Source: CAWBRT01 sp050015355 (GTDB lineage: Bacteria > Acidobacteriota > Terriglobia > Terriglobales > Acidobacteriaceae). From it: 22,669 nt of DNA. Below the pieces are notes generated by a model that saw nothing but the letters and a program-made list of their open reading frames with translations, was not told where the DNA came from and did no database searches. This document shows, in pieces, positions 14,580 through 22,635 of this stretch. The stretch lies in NCBI GenBank assembly GCA_050015355.1, contig JBEKBO010000075.1:1-22669 (forward strand). Reading direction: 5' to 3'. The position numbers were made by a program, and so were the translations under genes. Numbering within the stretch: position 1 is the first letter of the stretch; every line of letters starts with the position of its first letter.

Positions 14580-15764
14580 ATGCTAAAAAATCGCATATTG
14601 TGGCTGGGCGCGATTTTATTCTTAATAAGCACTTGCCTCGCGGTACAGCCGAAGGCATTCGGCGCTCAGGACTCTACGGAAAACACAGCCACTAAGGAAC
14701 CCTTTACTCTGGCGGAAATCGAGAAGCTGCTCGAAGGTAGCGTGAGCCCCAAGAGGGTGGCCACCCTGGTTGAGCAATACGGCGTTAGCTTTGAGTTGAC
14801 CGACGATGTCGAAAAGGAACTTCGGGAAGTAGGCGCCGACGACAAACTTTTGCTGGTCATTTCCAAGAGACACGTAGACACGACCGCCCAGGACTGGGAG
14901 GCGGTGAGGTACAGCAACGACCGGAACCAGCTGGAAGCTTTTCTCCAGCGTCACCCGAGTAGCCCATTCTCCGACGCCGCTCGCGCGCAGATCGAACAAA
15001 TCGATTGGACGGCAGCAAACGGCAGCAATGATCGATCCAAGCTGCAGACATATCTTAATCAGCACCCCGGCGGACGTTACGCGCAACAGGCTCGTGAGCA
15101 GATCGAACAAATCGACTGGAATTCCGCCTTCAGCAGCCGTAATCATGCTCGCATCCAGGCGTATCTAGCTCAGTATCCTAACGGGCGCTACAGGCAGCAG
15201 GCGCGTGAAGCGCTGGAGCAGATTGATTGGGACGCAGTCAAGGACTCGAAGGACGTGCCGCGCTTGCGGGCATTCCTGAGGGCCTATCCGCAAGGGCGTT
15301 ACGCCGCATTGGCCAAGATGGAGATTGAAGCGCAGGCAAACGTAGTACGTGCGCCGCAACCCCGAATACAGGCTCACCCGGATTATTGTCCACTCCCCGA
15401 CAAGCTTGAGTTTGACTACAACACTCCACAGCGTGAAAAGATCGGAATATGGACGGGACAATGGGAAGTCAATCCGTGGCGTAAATTCTGTTTGGTCATA
15501 ACCTCTATCAAGGGGGATGAGGTTCGGGGAATCTACAGTTGGGAAGACAAAGGCACAGGACACAGGGGTGGCTTCGATATATTTACAGGTGCGATACGGT
15601 TCTCCACGTCGCCGGAAGGCTACCCCCAGGCTTCTCAAACCATCAGTTCCAAAACAGATAAACGTGAGATTACATTGCAGTTTCGAGCTAATGGGACCGT
15701 CCGGGCGACCTGGCAAGCTGGTGGTTACAGAATGACCGAAGCCCGAGTAACCAAGGTCAAATAG
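14580..15764 (+). CDS. Secreted GVxF-module and 37-residue DW-repeat protein with beta-rich C-terminus
   Basis: ATG 14580 is chosen because it opens directly into a signal peptide (residues 1-30, cleavage near AFGA/Q); the frame extends upstream to 14454 but overlaps the calpain gene. Residues about 44-98 carry the GVxF module (EIEKLLEGSVSP, GVSFELTDDVEKEL, GADDKLLLVISK) found also at the C-terminus of the Sel1 protein. Four tandem 37-residue repeats follow (DNA starts 14892, 15003, 15114, 15225), with pattern DW-A...S-D...L-AFL..HP-GRYA..A...IEQI. These resemble helical solenoid repeats seen beside bacterial caspases. The last ~120 residues (WTGQWEVN, CLVITSIKGDEVRGIYSW) look like a small beta barrel. 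The protein is likely periplasmic and part of the same transcript, 43 bases after the calpain. No enzymatic motif seen. Confidence 0.8.
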   Translation: MLKNRILWLGAILFLISTCLAVQPKAFGAQDSTENTATKEPFTLAEIEKLLEGSVSPKRVATLVEQYGVSFELTDDVEKELREVGADDKLLLVISKRHVDTTAQDWEAVRYSNDRNQLEAFLQRHPSSPFSDAARAQIEQIDWTAANGSNDRSKLQTYLNQHPGGRYAQQAREQIEQIDWNSAFSSRNHARIQAYLAQYPNGRYRQQAREALEQIDWDAVKDSKDVPRLRAFLRAYPQGRYAALAKMEIEAQANVVRAPQPRIQAHPDYCPLPDKLEFDYNTPQREKIGIWTGQWEVNPWRKFCLVITSIKGDEVRGIYSWEDKGTGHRGGFDIFTGAIRFSTSPEGYPQASQTISSKTDKREITLQFRANGTVRATWQAGGYRMTEARVTKVK

Positions 15765-15979
15765 CTAAGTAGCTGGAAAATAACGATCATCCGTTGCATT
15801 TACGCACGAGGTCTGCCGTTCGAATCCTCCGTCGCGTGCGCCGTTCCCCCTTCCCTCTGCGGCAAACCGCGCTTGTTACTATCGTCACGTTCTCTAAGTT
15901 TTGCTTCGAGTTTCCATGGGTTTCGAAGTATTCTCTAGCGAGCAGTTGATAACCATTTGTATACGCGCCGCGATCGCTT
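15765..15979. other. Intergenic region with possible kinase promoter and tRNA-like scrap
   Basis: This 215-base gap separates the repeat-protein gene from the kinase and probably contains the kinase promoter; TATACG at 15960-15965 is a possible -10 box. CGCACG (15803-15808) and CGTGCG (15835-15840) form an inverted repeat around GAGG...CCTC. The included GTTCGAATC resembles a tRNA T-loop, but its stem does not pair, so it is not a functional tRNA. No intrinsic terminator is apparent. Confidence 0.35.
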
Positions 15980-18019
15980 ATGAAGCATTGCCCGGTTTGC
16001 AGCCACAGCTATCCCACGAATTTCCGCGTCTGTCCGCAGGACAATACGGCATTGCGGGAGACCAACGAAATTGAGCCGGGGATGGTGATCCGCTCGAAGT
16101 ACCAGATTCTTGAGCGTCTGGGCGGCGGCGGAATGGCCGACGTTTACCGCGCCAAACACCTGGCCTTTAACGAGATCTGCGCCATTAAGGTCGTAAAGGC
16201 GAGCTACGCCGATGACACGGCGTTCAACAACCGCTTCAAAGGCGAGGCGGTCCTCACCCGCAAGCTGCGCCACCCCAACGCCATCGCGGTGGAAGATTAC
16301 GACACCACCGAAGACGGCCGGCCCTACATCGTGATGGAGTTCGTGAATGGCCCTAACCTGCGGAGCGTCATCGACAAGGAAGGAGCGCTGTCGGTAAGCC
16401 GCGCGCTTAGCATTTCTTTGCAAGTGGCGCGGGCATTGGCGGCGGCTCACAAGCTCGGCATTACGCATCGCGATATTAAGCCGGACAATATCCTCATCAC
16501 TCAAGATGAGCAGGGTAACGAAGCCGCCAAGGTTCTGGATTTTGGCATCGCCAAGGTCAAAGAGGGCGCCTTTACCATGGCCGCCTACACGGCGACACGC
16601 AAGGGAGTGGTGGTCGGCACTCCGCAGTACATGTCGCCGGAGCAGGCGCGCGGCAAAGTGGGTACCGAAATCGACAGCCGGGCCGACATTTATTCGCTGG
16701 GTGTGGTGATCTACGAAATGATCACCGGCAAGCTCCCCTTCGAAAGCGACACCCCGATGGGGTATTGCCTTGAGCATCTTCATACCGTGCCAGTGCCGCC
16801 GCGTGAATTTGCCGCTGCCCTGAATATTCCCGCGGGCCTCAGCAAATTGGTGATGAAGGCCCTGGAGAAGGACCGGGAGAAGCGATTCTCGACGATCGAC
16901 GAGATGATCGAGGCGCTGCAGGACCCGGAGCGCTGGGCCGCGATTTTGCAGTCGCAGGCGGCAACCGTTGTGGTCGGCGTCGTCGATGAGACGGTGGGAA
17001 GCGCACCGTCGCCAACCGCACCGCTCTCGCCGGCAGCCACCCAAGGACCCCAGGCTGGCCAAGGCCGGGCGCGTGTGGTGTACACGCCTGCCAAATCGGC
17101 CCCAGTCGAACCACGTGAGCAGCATCACCAATCCACCCCGCCCGCGCAGGCAGCCGCTGCCGCAGCCGCTCCGGCGCGGACACAGGGACAGCCGGCAGCC
17201 GTTCCAAACCTCGCGGGACGAAAGAAGTCGTACTCCAAGACGATTACGCTTGTATTGGTGCTCGTGCTCGCTGCCGGGGCTGGCGCATATTACTGGATGT
17301 CCAAGCACTCCCATGCGGCCAAGCCCGCGCCTGCCTCGCAATCCAGCACGACGACTGCAAGTTCGCCAGTCCAGCAGCCCGCACCCGTGACCCCTCAATC
17401 TCCAAGCGCCGCCGAACCCACGCGGCAAGATAATCCTCCTCCGGCCGTCGCGTCGGAAAAGCCTGCCCCTGCCAAGCAACCGGGCACCACCACTGCAAAT
17501 TCGCGTGCCCATCAGCCCGCACCCGTAACCCCTCCACCTGCAACCGTGACACCTCCAAAGGTCACGTGGGACGACGAGAAAGCGCCTCAATCCCCGGCCT
17601 CTGCCGAAGCCAAGCGGCAGGCGCGAGAGTTGGTGGCCGTGGCGCGGGTGCAGATGGCCGGAGCCGATTACGCCAGCGCCATCAGCAGCTATCAACAGGC
17701 GCTCCGCTTGGACCCCTCCAATGTGGCTGCCAACGCGGGACTGAGGAAGGCTCGACAGGCAAGAGCGATGGAGGTTGTTCAGCGCATGCCGTTGGTTCCC
17801 GGCAACCCCGATGATAGGAAACCAGCGCGGGAGCGACGAGCGCGGGAACTGGCGACAGCGGGCCAGCAGCAGATTGACGGCGGCGACTATGCGATGGCGG
17901 TCAGAACCTTCGAGCAAGCGGTCCGCTTGGATCCCTCCAATGCCACGGCTCAGGCGGGACTGAAAAAAGCGCAACAGGCCATGCGCACCGAGGATGAAAT
18001 CCTGCAGCGGCGCAAGTAG
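15980..18019 (+). CDS. Transmembrane PknB-like Ser/Thr protein kinase with Zn ribbon and C-terminal TPRs
   Basis: A 679-residue kinase. Cys4, Cys7 and Cys18 form a zinc-ribbon-like start. The Hanks-type kinase domain (about 40-310) has all key residues: glycine loop LGGGGMADVY, Lys70 (CAIKVV), catalytic Asp165 (HRDIKPDN), metal-binding Asp187 (DFG) and GTPQYMSPEQ after the activation loop (AYTATRKGVVVGT). A Pro/Ala-rich juxtamembrane segment leads to one membrane helix (about 420-438, TLVLVLVLAAGAGAYYW). The outside part is a Pro/Thr-rich linker and two TPR-like repeats (about 548-590 and 617-660, each YASAISSYQQALRLDPSN-like). It probably senses envelope state and phosphorylates the FHA partners encoded upstream, opposed by the PP2C enzyme. 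No clear ribosome binding site precedes ATG 15980, so a leaderless or weakly translated start is possible. Confidence 0.95.
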   Translation: MKHCPVCSHSYPTNFRVCPQDNTALRETNEIEPGMVIRSKYQILERLGGGGMADVYRAKHLAFNEICAIKVVKASYADDTAFNNRFKGEAVLTRKLRHPNAIAVEDYDTTEDGRPYIVMEFVNGPNLRSVIDKEGALSVSRALSISLQVARALAAAHKLGITHRDIKPDNILITQDEQGNEAAKVLDFGIAKVKEGAFTMAAYTATRKGVVVGTPQYMSPEQARGKVGTEIDSRADIYSLGVVIYEMITGKLPFESDTPMGYCLEHLHTVPVPPREFAAALNIPAGLSKLVMKALEKDREKRFSTIDEMIEALQDPERWAAILQSQAATVVVGVVDETVGSAPSPTAPLSPAATQGPQAGQGRARVVYTPAKSAPVEPREQHHQSTPPAQAAAAAAAPARTQGQPAAVPNLAGRKKSYSKTITLVLVLVLAAGAGAYYWMSKHSHAAKPAPASQSSTTTASSPVQQPAPVTPQSPSAAEPTRQDNPPPAVASEKPAPAKQPGTTTANSRAHQPAPVTPPPATVTPPKVTWDDEKAPQSPASAEAKRQARELVAVARVQMAGADYASAISSYQQALRLDPSNVAANAGLRKARQARAMEVVQRMPLVPGNPDDRKPARERRARELATAGQQQIDGGDYAMAVRTFEQAVRLDPSNATAQAGLKKAQQAMRTEDEILQRRK

Positions 18020-18023
18020 AGAC

Positions 18024-18217
18024 GAGCAGTTCCCTCGTTGTATCCAAATTCCCCGCAGGATGTCATGGCGACCGGAGCGTCGAGCGCCGCGGCCGGAGCA
18101 GCCAAACGTACCCCACATTACATTCGATAAGCAGAGGGTTCTTTGGTTGCGTAGTGGAGCCACCCTTTGTTTTCGGCAGTAAGAACAAAAGGTGGCTCGA
18201 CTTCGCTCGCCATGACA
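18024..18217. repeat. MITE-like dispersed hairpin repeat, copy 2
   Basis: The core 18061-18217 has the same 11-bp inverted ends as copy 1 (TGTCATGGCGA and TCGCCATGACA) and the same internal hairpin (arms about 18157-18172 and 18184-18198). The left flank (GAGCAGTTCCC, TATCCAAATTCCC) also matches copy 1, starting 5 bases after the kinase stop codon. The right flank outside the inner inverted repeat has diverged. Like copy 1 it sits between convergent genes, here the kinase and leuS. Short frames crossing it, such as the one containing FVFGSKNKRWLDFARHD, recur in copy 1 and are repeat-derived, not genes. The remainder to 18303 shows nothing recognisable. Confidence 0.75.
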
Positions 18218-18303
18218 GTCGGGAAGCGCTCTCGCCTCACCCGCGCGGGCAGATCGGTTGGTCTAGGAACGCAGGGCGGCGTCCACGAGAATGCGCGAAA
18301 ACC

Positions 18304-21120
18304 TCAGCGCACAACGATGTTGACCAGCTTGCCGGCCACGACGATCACCTTGACAACCTGTTTGTCCGCAATTGCCGCTTTGACCTTTTCATCGTTCAGA
18401 GCGGCCTGTCGTATTGCGTCTTCAGCCGTATCGGCGGAGACGAGGATATGTCCGCGCAATTTGCCATTGACTTGCACGGCCATCTCTACCTCGTCTTCCT
18501 TGGCAAGCGCGGGATCGTACTTCGGCCACGAGTGACGCAACAGCTTCGAAGCATCTTCGCCCAGGAGTTCCCACAACTCATGCGCAAGATACGGCGCGAA
18601 CGGGGCAAGCATCAGCACCAAGTTGCGCTGCACCTCGCCGCGTAGCGTCCGCAGTTCAGGCAGCTTCGTCCCCTTGCCGAAGACTTCCTGCTGTGCGGTG
18701 CAGGCATTCAGGAATTCCATCAGGCCGGCCACGCAGGTGTTGAAGTGCCAGCGGCCGTTCAACTCGTCGGTGATGCGCTTGATGGTCTGGTGCATCTTGC
18801 GCACGACGGCGCGAGCCTGTGGAGTGAACTCGGCGGCGTAGCACGGCGGCTCGCCTCCGCCAAACTTCACCGGAGCTTCGGAGACGAAGCGGTGGGCCCG
18901 GCTCAGGAAGCGGCTCACGCCTTCCACGCCCTGGTCCTGCCAATCAAGATCGCGGTCGGGCGGCGCGGCAAAGAGCGTGTAGAGGCGGGTCGAATCAGCG
19001 CCGTAACGCGCCACCATGTCGTCCGGTGAAACGACGTTGCCGAGCGACTTCGACATCTTGGCGCCGTCCTTGATGACCATGCCCTGCGTAAACAGGCGCG
19101 TCGCGGGCTCGTCGTTGCGGATGAGGCCGAGGTCGCGCATGAACATGGTCCAGAAGCGCGAATAGATGAGGTGCAGAATCGCGTGCTCGACTCCGCCGAT
19201 GTACTGATCGATGGGGAACCAGTAATTGGCCACCGCCGAATCGAAGGGCGCTGTCGAAATCGGGCTGGTGTAGCGATAGAAATACCAACTGGAATCAACA
19301 AAGGTGTCCATGGTGTCGGTTTCGCGCCGCGCCGGGCCTCCACACTTCGGGCAGGTCGTGTTGGCGAATTCCGGCACGCGCCCGAGCGGTGAACCGCCGG
19401 CCAGCGTGATTTCCACGTTCTCGGGCAACAGCACGGGCAACTGCTCTTCCGGCACGGGCACAAGACCGCACTTCCCGCAGTGGATAATCGGAATAGGCGT
19501 TCCCCAATAACGCTGGCGGGAGATGCCCCAGTCCTTCAGCCGGTAGGTGACGGTTGCCTTACCGAAGCCGTGCTCCTCGGCATGCTTCGCCATTACATGC
19601 TGCGCTTCCTTGCAAGACAGGCCGCTCCATGGACCGGAGTTGATCAGCAGGCTGTCTTCGAGGGTGAAGGGCAGCACGGGCGTTTCGGGCTCGCCCGCGG
19701 CGGGAGGCTCTCCCTCGCGCCGCGGCAGAATAACGATTCGGATCTCAAGTCCATATTTCCTGGCGAACTCGTAATCGCGCTCGTCGTGCGCCGGCACGCT
19801 CATGATGGCGCCCGTCCCGTAGTCCAGCAGGATGTAGTTGGCCACCCAGATCGGAACCCGCTCTCCATTGAACGGATTGATGGCGTTGAAGCCGGTGAAG
19901 ACACCTTTCTTTTCCAGCCCGCCGATGTTGCCCGCTTCCCTGGCCATGCGCTGGTCGGCAAGCAGCTCATCGACTCCGGCCTTCAGATTGGGATTGAACG
20001 AAATCAGGTCGGCCACCAGCGGATGCTCGGGCGCAAGCTGCACCGACGTGGCTCCCATCATGGTGTCGACGCGCGTGGTGAAGACCGTGATTTTGTCGCC
20101 CGCGGCTCCGGCGGCGTGATCTAATTTGAAGTCGACCAGGGCGCCCTCGGAGCGGCCGATCCAGTTGCGCTGCATGGTGCGCACTTTTTCCGGCCAGCCC
20201 TGCAGACGATCGAGTCCGGAGAGAAGCTCCTCGGCATAACTGGTGGTGCGAAGAAACCATTGCTCCAGGTCGCGCTGCTCGACCACCGTAGTTTCATGCC
20301 GCCAGCAACAACCGCCCACAACCTGCTCATTGGCAAGCACCGTCTGGCATTCAGGACACCAATTGACGGTGCTCTTCTTCCGATAAGCCAGACCACGCTC
20401 GAAGAGCTTGAGAAAGAACCACTGATTCCACCTGTAGTATTCCGGGAAACAGGTCGTGACCTCTTTCGACCAGTCATAGCCGAAGCCCAGACGCTTCATC
20501 TGCGTCTTCATGTTGCCGATGTTCTGCAGCGTCCACTCCCTTGGCGGCTGCTGGTTCTTGATGGCGGCGTTCTCGGCCGGAAGCCCGAATGAATCCCATC
20601 CCATGGGATGCAGCACGTTGTAGCCGTTCATCCACATGTAGCGGGCCAGGGCGTCGCCGATGGAGTAGTTGCGCACGTGCCCCATGTGGAGCGCGCCCGA
20701 AGGGTAGGGCAGCATTTCCAGGACGTAGTACTTCTGCTTGCCCGAGTCCAAGCCCTCGGCGGCATAGAGCTTTGGATCATTGTTCCAGCGCTCGGACCAT
20801 TTCTGTTCGATGGAATGCGGATTGTAACGGCCTTCATCCTGGTCACGGGTGGAAGGCAACGGCGCAAGCGTGGAAGACTGCGTGGCTCCGCCCGAGCTTT
20901 GCCCATCTCCCCGGCCTTGCCGCTTGGCGGCTTCGGCCAGACCGAGTCCCTGCGCGGCGGCCTGGACATCCTGCTTGACTTCCTCAACCAGCTTGCCGAC
21001 GCTGCCAGCGGCCTTTTCGACCACTTGGCGAACCGTTTCGGCTGCCCGTTCTACCACTTCGCTGGACGACTTCGAATGGCTGCGATTCTTGTTCTTCTGG
21101 CTCATCTTTATAGGCTTCAT
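18304..21120 (-). CDS. leuS: Leucyl-tRNA synthetase with N-terminal extension
   Basis: This enzyme charges tRNA-Leu with leucine in the cytoplasm. The class I signatures are intact: HMGH (residues 145-148) and KMSKS (688-692). The zinc-binding CPEC...CCWRH, the CP1 editing domain (TTRVDTMMGATSV, GTGAIMSVPAHDERD), the anticodon-binding helices and the C-terminal domain (VQVNGKLRG) are all present. At 938 aa it exceeds the usual ~810-880. The excess is residues 1-95, a charged Ala/Glu/Lys/Gln-rich segment (SEVVERAAETVRQVVEKAAG) before the normal start region YNPHSIEQKW at 99. No ATG lies between residue 6 and that region, so the extension seems translated. No ribosome binding site precedes ATG 21120 or 21105. 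A TGTAAT box at 21124-21129 would make the mRNA nearly leaderless. It is convergent with the kinase gene. Confidence 0.97.
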   Translation of the reverse strand: MKPIKMSQKNKNRSHSKSSSEVVERAAETVRQVVEKAAGSVGKLVEEVKQDVQAAAQGLGLAEAAKRQGRGDGQSSGGATQSSTLAPLPSTRDQDEGRYNPHSIEQKWSERWNNDPKLYAAEGLDSGKQKYYVLEMLPYPSGALHMGHVRNYSIGDALARYMWMNGYNVLHPMGWDSFGLPAENAAIKNQQPPREWTLQNIGNMKTQMKRLGFGYDWSKEVTTCFPEYYRWNQWFFLKLFERGLAYRKKSTVNWCPECQTVLANEQVVGGCCWRHETTVVEQRDLEQWFLRTTSYAEELLSGLDRLQGWPEKVRTMQRNWIGRSEGALVDFKLDHAAGAAGDKITVFTTRVDTMMGATSVQLAPEHPLVADLISFNPNLKAGVDELLADQRMAREAGNIGGLEKKGVFTGFNAINPFNGERVPIWVANYILLDYGTGAIMSVPAHDERDYEFARKYGLEIRIVILPRREGEPPAAGEPETPVLPFTLEDSLLINSGPWSGLSCKEAQHVMAKHAEEHGFGKATVTYRLKDWGISRQRYWGTPIPIIHCGKCGLVPVPEEQLPVLLPENVEITLAGGSPLGRVPEFANTTCPKCGGPARRETDTMDTFVDSSWYFYRYTSPISTAPFDSAVANYWFPIDQYIGGVEHAILHLIYSRFWTMFMRDLGLIRNDEPATRLFTQGMVIKDGAKMSKSLGNVVSPDDMVARYGADSTRLYTLFAAPPDRDLDWQDQGVEGVSRFLSRAHRFVSEAPVKFGGGEPPCYAAEFTPQARAVVRKMHQTIKRITDELNGRWHFNTCVAGLMEFLNACTAQQEVFGKGTKLPELRTLRGEVQRNLVLMLAPFAPYLAHELWELLGEDASKLLRHSWPKYDPALAKEDEVEMAVQVNGKLRGHILVSADTAEDAIRQAALNDEKVKAAIADKQVVKVIVVAGKLVNIVVR

Positions 21121-21160
21121 AGAATTACAGGGTTACAAACTTTGATTCTACAACCCGTGT

Positions 21161-21188
21161 CGGACCCAGACCAAAAACTCTGGTCCGG
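21161..21188. repeat. Hairpin in leuS/DUF4412 intergenic region
   Basis: CGGACCCAGA and TCTGGTCCG pair over nine bases with one bulged C around CCAAAAAC. A second stem, TTCAGGC (21239-21245) with GCCTGAA (21262-21268), follows. Both lie in the 259 bases between the divergent leuS and DUF4412-like starts and could be leader structures of the plus-strand gene. No U-run and no known riboswitch class was recognised. Confidence 0.35.
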
Positions 21189-21379
21189 TACATGCATCTC
21201 CCGGAGCAACAGGGCGTTCTAACGACGAGGAGATCACCTTCAGGCCTGCAAGGTTGCGGCCGCCTGAAAATCTTCTCAGCCTCAAACCAGCCGGACGCGG
21301 TGCGCCTGGCATGGCTTGGCTCCAGCGCGGCGAACCAGGCTTTTTCGCCGCACACCAGCGCACAAATTCGGAGGAGTAC

Positions 21380-22477
21380 ATGACGTCGCGGAAATGGATT
21401 GTACAAGTTCTGTGTCTGCTGTTAGCCACGCCCTCATTCGCCGATTTCCGGTACGAAGAAACCACCAGGATCACCGGCGGCGCCATCGTCGGCATGATGA
21501 AGCTTGCCAGCGCCTTCAACCGGGACGCCAAGCAGACCATGGCACCAACTACTTCCACGGTGCTGGTCAAGGGCGACCGGATGGCGCGCATCAATCCGGA
21601 CAGGACTGAAATCATCGATCTCGACAAAGAGACGATCACCAATATCGATCACCGGAAAAAGCAGTACACCGTCATGACCTTCCAGGAGATGAAGGAGCGA
21701 ATGGAAGAGGCGCAAAAAAGAGCGGCGGAGCAGCAGGCCAAGAGCAAGCCATCGCAAGCGCCAGCCAACAATACCCCGCCTCCGAAGATGGACTTCAAGG
21801 TCAGCGTGAAAGACACTGGCGCCACCAAGCGGGTTGCCGGTCTCGACGCGAAAGAAGCGATTCTGTGCATGACGATGGAGGCCACCGATCAAAAAACCGG
21901 GGACAAGGGCTCCTTCGCCATGACCAACGATATGTGGATGGTTCCTGAGATTCCCGGTTATGGCGAAGTGCGCGACTTCAATCGCAGGCTTGCGCTGAAA
22001 ATGGGAATGATCTACGGCGACGCGCTGAAGCCAGCAATGGGCTCCATGCGACCGGGTTCGGCACAGGGAATGACCGAGATGGCGAAGGAAATGTCCAAAC
22101 TGAAGGGCGTCCCAGTGCTACAGGTGATGCGCGTTGGCGCCAGCCCTGATGGCCAGCCTCTGCCCGCCGCATCCGAGGCGCCCTTGCCGCAGTCGAACTC
22201 ACCCAGCTCCGGAGAGGTCGCTCAGAAAAGTGCAACTTCGGCGATCGTCGGCAAACTCAGCCCCTTCGGCGGCTTCGGAAGGAAACAAAAGAATGACTCG
22301 CAAGACGCTCCGCCGCCACAGGGCCAGCCACAGGGCGCACCGAATGCTGCCGCGAGTGTACTGGTGGAGTCGAGCATAGAGACCAGCAGTTTCTCGTCCG
22401 CCCCGATCGATCCGGCACAGTTCAACGTTCCTGCCGGATATGCACAGGTGGCGTTTGATGCCGGCCGGGCACGGTAA
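21380..22477 (+). CDS. Secreted DUF4412-like protein
   Basis: ATG 21380 has GGAGGAG seven bases upstream and opens a signal peptide (MTSRKWIVQVLCLLLATPSFA), so it is preferred over the frame opening at 21254. The 365-residue product has the pattern of DUF4412-type proteins: FRYEETTRITGG, then VLVKGDRMARINPDRTEIIDLDKETITNIDHRKKQYTV, a strand-rich motif in which a substance or metal state is recorded as a 'minimum' protein. After a Lys/Glu/Gln-rich helix comes a second beta region (KVSVKDTGATKRVAGLDAKEA, MWMVPEIPGYGEV) and a Pro/Gln-rich low-complexity tail. No catalytic motif is visible and the function of the family is unknown. Location is probably periplasmic. There is no operon partner in the window. 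Confidence 0.75.
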   Translation: MTSRKWIVQVLCLLLATPSFADFRYEETTRITGGAIVGMMKLASAFNRDAKQTMAPTTSTVLVKGDRMARINPDRTEIIDLDKETITNIDHRKKQYTVMTFQEMKERMEEAQKRAAEQQAKSKPSQAPANNTPPPKMDFKVSVKDTGATKRVAGLDAKEAILCMTMEATDQKTGDKGSFAMTNDMWMVPEIPGYGEVRDFNRRLALKMGMIYGDALKPAMGSMRPGSAQGMTEMAKEMSKLKGVPVLQVMRVGASPDGQPLPAASEAPLPQSNSPSSGEVAQKSATSAIVGKLSPFGGFGRKQKNDSQDAPPPQGQPQGAPNAAASVLVESSIETSSFSSAPIDPAQFNVPAGYAQVAFDAGRAR

Positions 22478-22567
22478 AACCTAAGATCGCGGTTTCGGCG
22501 CAACCACGACGCGTGCCGGGGACCTCGGCGGGCGTCATGGGACACACCTTTAGACCGGTTCCCTAGA

Positions 22568-22579
22568 AGGTATATACCT
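22568..22579. repeat. 12-bp perfect palindrome AGGTATATACCT
   Basis: The palindrome lies 67 bases upstream of the partial transposase-like frame, in the gap after the DUF4412-like gene. It contains TATATA and could be an operator, promoter core or an insertion-element end. The sequence is too short to decide. Confidence 0.3.
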
Positions 22580-22635
22580 GGATTCGGTGAGTGAATTACC
22601 CTGGGGATGGCGAGTTCTCCTGCGACACGACAACG

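Noticed and set aside
15803..15840. tRNA-like 3' fragment (GAGGTC...GTTCGAATC) in the intergenic region before the kinase
   Set aside because: The T-stem bases do not pair, no complete D and anticodon arms can be drawn, and no CCA follows. In particular it cannot serve as the tRNA-Sec needed by the OsmC-like gene.
15935..18163. 742-residue open frame on the minus strand opposite the kinase gene
   Set aside because: Its residues are the Arg/Gly/Leu-rich shadow of a GC-rich gene. The plus strand encodes an unmistakable kinase with all catalytic motifs.
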